Below are positions 59,160-64,000 of a DNA stretch of 64,000 bases, piece by piece. Source of the stretch: Lepturacanthus savala (lineage: Eukaryota > Chordata > Actinopteri > Scombriformes > Trichiuridae). Every line of letters starts with the position of its first letter. The first letter of the stretch is position 1. Location of the stretch: assembly GCA_030544235.1 (NCBI GenBank), contig CM060466.1, positions 918,592 to 982,591 on the forward strand. Reading direction: 5' to 3'. The notes beneath the pieces were generated by a model that saw only the letters and a list, made by a program, of their open reading frames with translations, did no database searches and was not told the DNA's origin. Both the position numbers and the translations under genes were made by a program.

Positions 59160-59940
59160 CAGTAGCTGCAGTACCGCCGCTGGTCTCGCGGGGGCAGCAG
59201 ACGTCACCGTCTCCACCGTCACTCCCACTCAGGAGCCCCGCCCCTGTGCGTCAGGACCTGCCCCGCTGCGCATGCGCAGACGCTCCTCAGTCTACGGTAC
59301 CGCACACCGGAGCCACAACAAGCAGCAACAAGCCGTTCGCCGTGAACCGGCCGCTAGCTCGGTGACTGTCCGCCTGTCAGGAGGCCGGGGCCCGGGCGGC
59401 TCTCAGAGAAGACACCGGGGAGCAGCGGACAGGAGGAGGGGAAGCTACCGGGAGGGAGCGGCCGCCGGGAAGTCGGTGCGTTTCGGGTAGGATGTTTGCA
59501 GCAGAGCGGGGCGGAGAGCACCGAGCAGCCCGCTGATTCACACCCACAACCCGGGGAAGCCTCCCGGTGCGGCCGCCGCTAGCCGCTAACATTAGCCGGG
59601 AGGCTACATGCTAACAGGCTAACCAGCGTCGGTATGGAACGGTTACCGGTTCCCGCTGCGCGCTCATCCCGGTAAACGCAAACGCACCGACAGCTTCTGC
59701 GGGGGCCGCGGAGCTACCGGGCAGCTGCGGGACATCTGGCCGCAGAGAGCGCTCCGCGTAGCGGCCGAGGATGGTCGCAGTGGCGGCAGCTGTTCTGGAG
59801 GAACGGCCCGTCCCCGCTGGATGTTCTGAGGCGACCCGCTTCTCCCGCCCCGCCGGACCCGCAGGGCCCGGACAGCCGCTAGCAGCGTGCATGTAAACCG
59901 GTGCAGCGTGCGTGTTGGTCCCGCAGCAGCAGCATCAAAC
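59160..59940 (+). promoter_or_regulatory. CpG-island promoter and 5' leader of sos1
   Basis: GC- and CpG-rich DNA contains a perfect NRF1 palindrome TGCGCATGCGCA (59267-59278) and an Sp1-like CCCCGCCCC (59236-59244). The leader holds several upstream ATGs, including ATG immediately followed by TAA at 59891-59896. The transcription start is not determined, and part of the leader could be spliced. Confidence 0.6.
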
Positions 59941-60027
59941 ATGCAGGCGGCGCAGCTGCAGTACGACTTCTTCAACGAGGAGAACGCTCCGAAATGGAGG
60001 AACCTGCTGGTTCCTTCACTGGAGAAG
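59941..60027 (+). CDS. sos1: Son of sevenless homolog 1 (Ras guanine nucleotide exchange factor), first coding exon
   Basis: The exon encodes 29 residues, starting MQAAQLQYDFFNEENAPKWR, and ends in phase 0 at AAG|GTACCC. The human SOS1 first exon also encodes 29 residues with the same NEENAPKWR-type core and LVPxLxK ending; SOS2 has a less similar start. SOS1 is the cytosolic exchange factor recruited by GRB2 to activate Ras. It has a histone-fold N-terminus, DH-PH, REM and CDC25 domains, and a proline-rich tail. Only the start of the histone-fold region is in this window; the remaining exons lie to the right beyond intron 1, which occupies 60028 to the window end. Confidence 0.88.
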
Positions 60028-60310
60028 GTACCCACACCTGTCTGTCTGTTCTACCTGTCTGTCTGTCTGTCTGTCAGGTAGAACCTGTCTGTCTGTTCTA
60101 CCTGTCTGTCTCTCTGTCCTACCTGTCTGTCAGGTAGAACCTGTCTGTCTGTCTGTCAGGTAGAACCTGTCTGTCTGTCTGTCAGGTAGAACCTGTCTGT
60201 CTGTTCTACCTGTCTGTCTGTGCTACCTGTCTGTCTCTCTGTCCTACCTGTCTGTCTGTCAGGTAGAACCTGTCTGTCTATCGTCCTGTCTGTGCTACCT
60301 GTGTAGTGTC
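60028..60310 (+). repeat. CTGTCTGTCTGTCAGGTAGAAC repeat at the start of sos1 intron 1
   Basis: CTGTCTGT tetranucleotides with repeated TCAGGTAGAACCTGTC begin directly after the exon 1 donor. Several CAG|GTAGAA copies resemble splice donors. Confidence 0.9.
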
Positions 60311-60344
60311 TGTCATTAGTGTTCTCATGTTCTAACTGAACATT

Positions 60345-63300
60345 AGAACATGTTAAGTTGTGGACGTTAGAACATGTTAAAACATAGGCGTTAGAACAAG
60401 TAAACTGTGGTTATAGAACATGTTTAAACTGGATGTTAGTACATGTTAAACGTGGATGTTAGAACATGTTAAACGTGGATGTTGGAACATGTTAAACGTG
60501 GATGTTGGAACATGTTAAACGTGGATGTTGGAACATGTTAAACATGGACGTTAGAACATGTCAAACATGACCGTTAGAATATGTTAAACATGGACGTTAC
60601 AACATGTCAAACACGACCGTTAGAACATGTTAAACATGGACGTTAGAACATGTTAAACATGACCGTTAGAACATATTAAACATGGACGTTACAACATGTC
60701 AAACACGACTGTTAGAACATGTTAAACATGGACGTTAGAACATGTTAAACATGACCGTTAGAATATGTTAAACATGGACGTTACAACATGTCAAACACGA
60801 CCGTTAGAACATGTTAAACATGGACGTTAGAACATGTTAAACATGACCGTTAGAACATATTAAACATGGACGTTACAACATGTCAAACACGACTGTTAGA
60901 ACATGTTAAACATGGACGTTACATGTCAAACACGACCGTTAGAACATGTTAAACATGGACGTTACAACATGTTAAACATGACCGTTAGAACATGTTAAAC
61001 ATGACCGTTAGAACATGTTAAACATGACCGTTAGAACATGTTAAACATGGACGTTAGAACATGTTAAACATGGACGTTAGAACATGTTAAACATGGACGT
61101 TAGAACATGTTAAACATGGACGTTAGAACATGTTAAACATGGACGCTAGAACATGTTAAACATGACCGTTAGAACATGTTAAACATGACCGTTAGAACAT
61201 GTTATGGACGTTAGAACATGTTAAACATGGACGTTAGAACATGTCAAACATGACTGTTAGAACATGTTAAACATGGACGTTAGAACATGTTAAACATGGA
61301 CGTTAGAACATGTTAAACATGACCGTTAGAACATGTTAAACATGGACGTTAGAACATGTCAAACATGGACGTTAGAACATGTTAAACATGACCGTTAGAA
61401 CATGTTAAACATGACCGTTAGAACATGTTAAACATGGACGTTAGAACATGTCAAACATGGATGTTAGAACATGTTAAACATGACCGTTAGAACATGTCAA
61501 ACATGACCGTTAGAACATGTTAAACATGGACGTTAGAACATGTCAAACATGGATGTTAGAACATGTTAAACATGACCGTTAGAACATGTCAAACATGACC
61601 GTTAGAACATGTCAAACATGGACGTTAGAACATGTTAAACATGACCGTTAGAACATGTTAAACATGACCGTTAGAACATGTTAAACATGGACGTTAGAAC
61701 ATGTCAAACATGGACGTTAGAACATGTTAAACATGACCGTTAGAACATGTCAAACATGACCGTTAGAACATGTCAAACATGACCGTTAGAACATGTCAAA
61801 CATGGATGTTAGAACATGTCAAACATGACCGTTAGAACATGTCAAACATGACCGTTATAACATGTCAAACATGGACGTTAGAACATGTTAAACATGGACG
61901 TTAGAACGTGTTAAACATGGACGTTAGAACGTGTTAAACATGGACGCTAGAACGTGTTAAACATGACCGTTAGAACATGTTAAACATGGACGTTAGAACA
62001 TGTCAAACATGGACGTTAGAACATGTTAAACATGACCGTTAGAACATGTTAAACATGACCGTTAGAACATGTCAAACATGGATGTTAGAACATGTCAAAC
62101 ATGACCGTTAGAACATGTCAAACATGACCGTTATAACATGTCAAACATGGACGTTAGAACATGTTAAACATGGACGTTAGAACGTGTTAAACATGGACGT
62201 TAGAACGTGTTAAACATGGACGCTAGAACGTGTTAAACATGACCGTTAGAACGTGTTAAACATGACCGTTATAACATGTTAAACATGGACGTTAGAACAT
62301 GTTAAACATGGACGTTAGAACATGTCAAACATGGACGTTAGAACATGTCAAACATGACCGTTAGAACATGTCAAACATGGACGTTAGAACATGTCAAACA
62401 TGGACGTTAGAACATGTTAAACATGACCGTTAGAACATGTTAAACATGGACGTTAGAACATGTCAAACATGACCGTTAGAACATGTTAAACATGGACGTT
62501 AGAACATGTCAAACATGGACGTTAGAACATGTTAAACATGACCGTTAGAACATGTTAAACATGGACGTTAGAACATGTCAAACATGGACGTTAGAACATG
62601 TCAAACATGACCGTTAGAACATGTTAAACATGACCGTTAGAACATGTCAAACATGGACGTTAGAACATGTTAAACATGGACGTTAGAACATGTCAAACAT
62701 GACCGTTAGAACATGTTAAACATGGACGTTAGAACATGTTAAACATGGACGTTAGAACATGTCAAACATGGACGTTAGAACATGTTAAACATGACCGTTA
62801 GAACATGTTAAACATGGACGTTAGAACATGTCAAACATGACCGTTAGAACATGTTAAACATGGACGTTAGAACATGTCAAACATGGACGTTAGAACATGT
62901 TAAACATGACCGTTAGAACATGTTAAACATGGACGTTAGAACATGTCAAACATGGACGTTAGAACATGTCAAACATGACCGTTAGAACATGTTAAACATG
63001 ACCGTTAGAACATGTCAAACATGGACGTTAGAACATGTCAAACATGGACGTTAGAACATGTCAAACATGGACGTTAGAACATGTTAAACATGACCGTTAG
63101 AACATGTTAAACATGACCGTTAGAACATGTCAAACATGGATGTTAGAACATGTCAAACATGACCGTTAGAACATGTCAAACATGACCGTTATAACATGTC
63201 AAACATGGACGTTAGAACATGTTAAACATGGACGTTAGAACATGTTAAACATGGACGTTAGAACGTGTTAAACATGGACGCTAGAACGTGTTAAACATGA

Positions 63301-63674
63301 CCGTTAGAACGTGTTAAACATGGACGTTAGAACATGTTAAACATGGACGTTAGAACATGTCAAACATGGACGTTAGAACATGTTAAACATGACCGTTAGA
63401 ACATGTTAAACATGGACGTTAGAACATGTTAAACATGGACGTTAGAACATGTCAAACATGACCGTTAGAACATGTTAAACATGACCGTTATAACATGTCA
63501 AACATGACCGTTAGAACATGTCAAACATGACCGTTAGAACATGTTAAACATGACCGTTAGAACATGTTAAACATGGACGCTAGAACATGTTAAACATGAC
63601 CGTTAGAACATGTTAAACATGACCGTTAGAACATGTTAAACATGGACGTTAGAACATGTTAAACATGGACGTTT
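60345..63674 (+). repeat. 3.3 kb, 23-bp minisatellite in sos1 intron 1 (about 145 copies)
   Basis: The unit core is AGAACATGTTAAACATG, followed by GACCGTT or GACGTT. Three two-state sites vary between copies: ATGTTAA/ATGTCAA, ATGGACG/ATGACCG, and AACATGT/AACGTGT. A marker unit (CCGTTATAACATG) recurs at about 61851, 62127 and 63185, spacings of 276 (12 units) and 1058 (46 units). Larger blocks were therefore duplicated. Confidence 0.97.
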
Positions 63675-63762
63675 CTGCAGCTTCAGCTGCTTAAAGTCTG
63701 TTTGTTTAGGGTCAAACACACATCTGCAGGTTAATGTGTTCACACACAACTCACCTGCATAC

Positions 63763-63891
<129 letters not shown>

Positions 63892-64000
63892 ACAACACAG
63901 AGACGATTGACCAAACACATGTTTATTAACTGTTTTTTGATGAGTTTGAACAGTAGAACATTGGAACTCATTAATAAAACATCTGTTTCTTTCTTCTGTT

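Noticed and set aside
59060..59892. Open frames upstream of the sos1 start
   Set aside because: They are produced by the TAC array and the CpG island. Only the frame starting at 59941 matches SOS1.

Overview
This window is nuclear DNA from a ray-finned (teleost) fish. Every gene is split by short GT-AG introns, the spliced proteins are vertebrate, and the repeat families are typical of fish: Tc1-like transposons, hAT-type MITEs and a common fish retroposon. The striking feature of the DNA is an extreme load of micro- and minisatellites. They fill many introns and intergenic spacers; the longest are about 4.6 kb (22-27 kb), 3.3 kb (60-63 kb), 1.9 kb (42-44 kb) and 1.7 kb (37-39 kb). Most apparent open reading frames in the window come from these arrays and are not genes.

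Layout, left to right: (1) 1-6.7 kb, + strand: the last 20 coding exons of rrbp1 (ribosome-binding protein 1 of the ER), ending in a coiled coil. (2) 8.0-33.8 kb, - strand: complete tmem63b (OSCA/TMEM63 mechanosensitive cation channel). It has 23 coding exons encoding 853 aa, a 3.5 kb 3' UTR and a probable CpG-island promoter near 33.5 kb. (3) 36.1-40.9 kb, + strand: srd5a2 (steroid 5-alpha-reductase 2), 5 exons, 257 aa. (4) 44.7-46.9 kb, + strand: dpy30 (COMPASS/MLL subunit), 5 exons, 103 aa. (5) 47.1-52.9 kb, - strand: psen2 (presenilin 2), 10 coding exons, 435 aa, plus a probable non-coding first exon. (6) 53.6-57.1 kb, + strand: sde2 (replication-stress and splicing factor), 8 exons, 479 aa. 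(7) 59.2 kb to the end, + strand: CpG-island promoter and first coding exon of sos1, followed by intron 1.

I joined the exons by hand from splice sites and reading phase. All seven models stay in frame across every junction in the window. I assigned names by comparing the translated exons with remembered vertebrate orthologues, so paralogue suffixes (a/b) are not assigned. The genes form no operon or shared pathway. They are a syntenic block mixing neighbours that in human lie on different chromosomes (for example SDE2 and PSEN2 on 1q42; SRD5A2, DPY30 and SOS1 on 2p). psen2 and sde2 are head-to-head about 0.7 kb apart, dpy30 and psen2 converge, and rrbp1 and tmem63b converge.

I found no new gene system. 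The most unusual items are: the very large alternating purine-pyrimidine array in a tmem63b intron; a CAG tract that runs through the last splice acceptor of tmem63b into a polyglutamine; an in-frame 54-bp minisatellite encoding a Ser/Gln/Pro-rich tract in sde2; three copies of a unique-sequence-plus-minisatellite cassette around srd5a2; measurable higher-order duplications in the sos1 intron array; and a Tc1-derived palindrome in psen2 intron 1.
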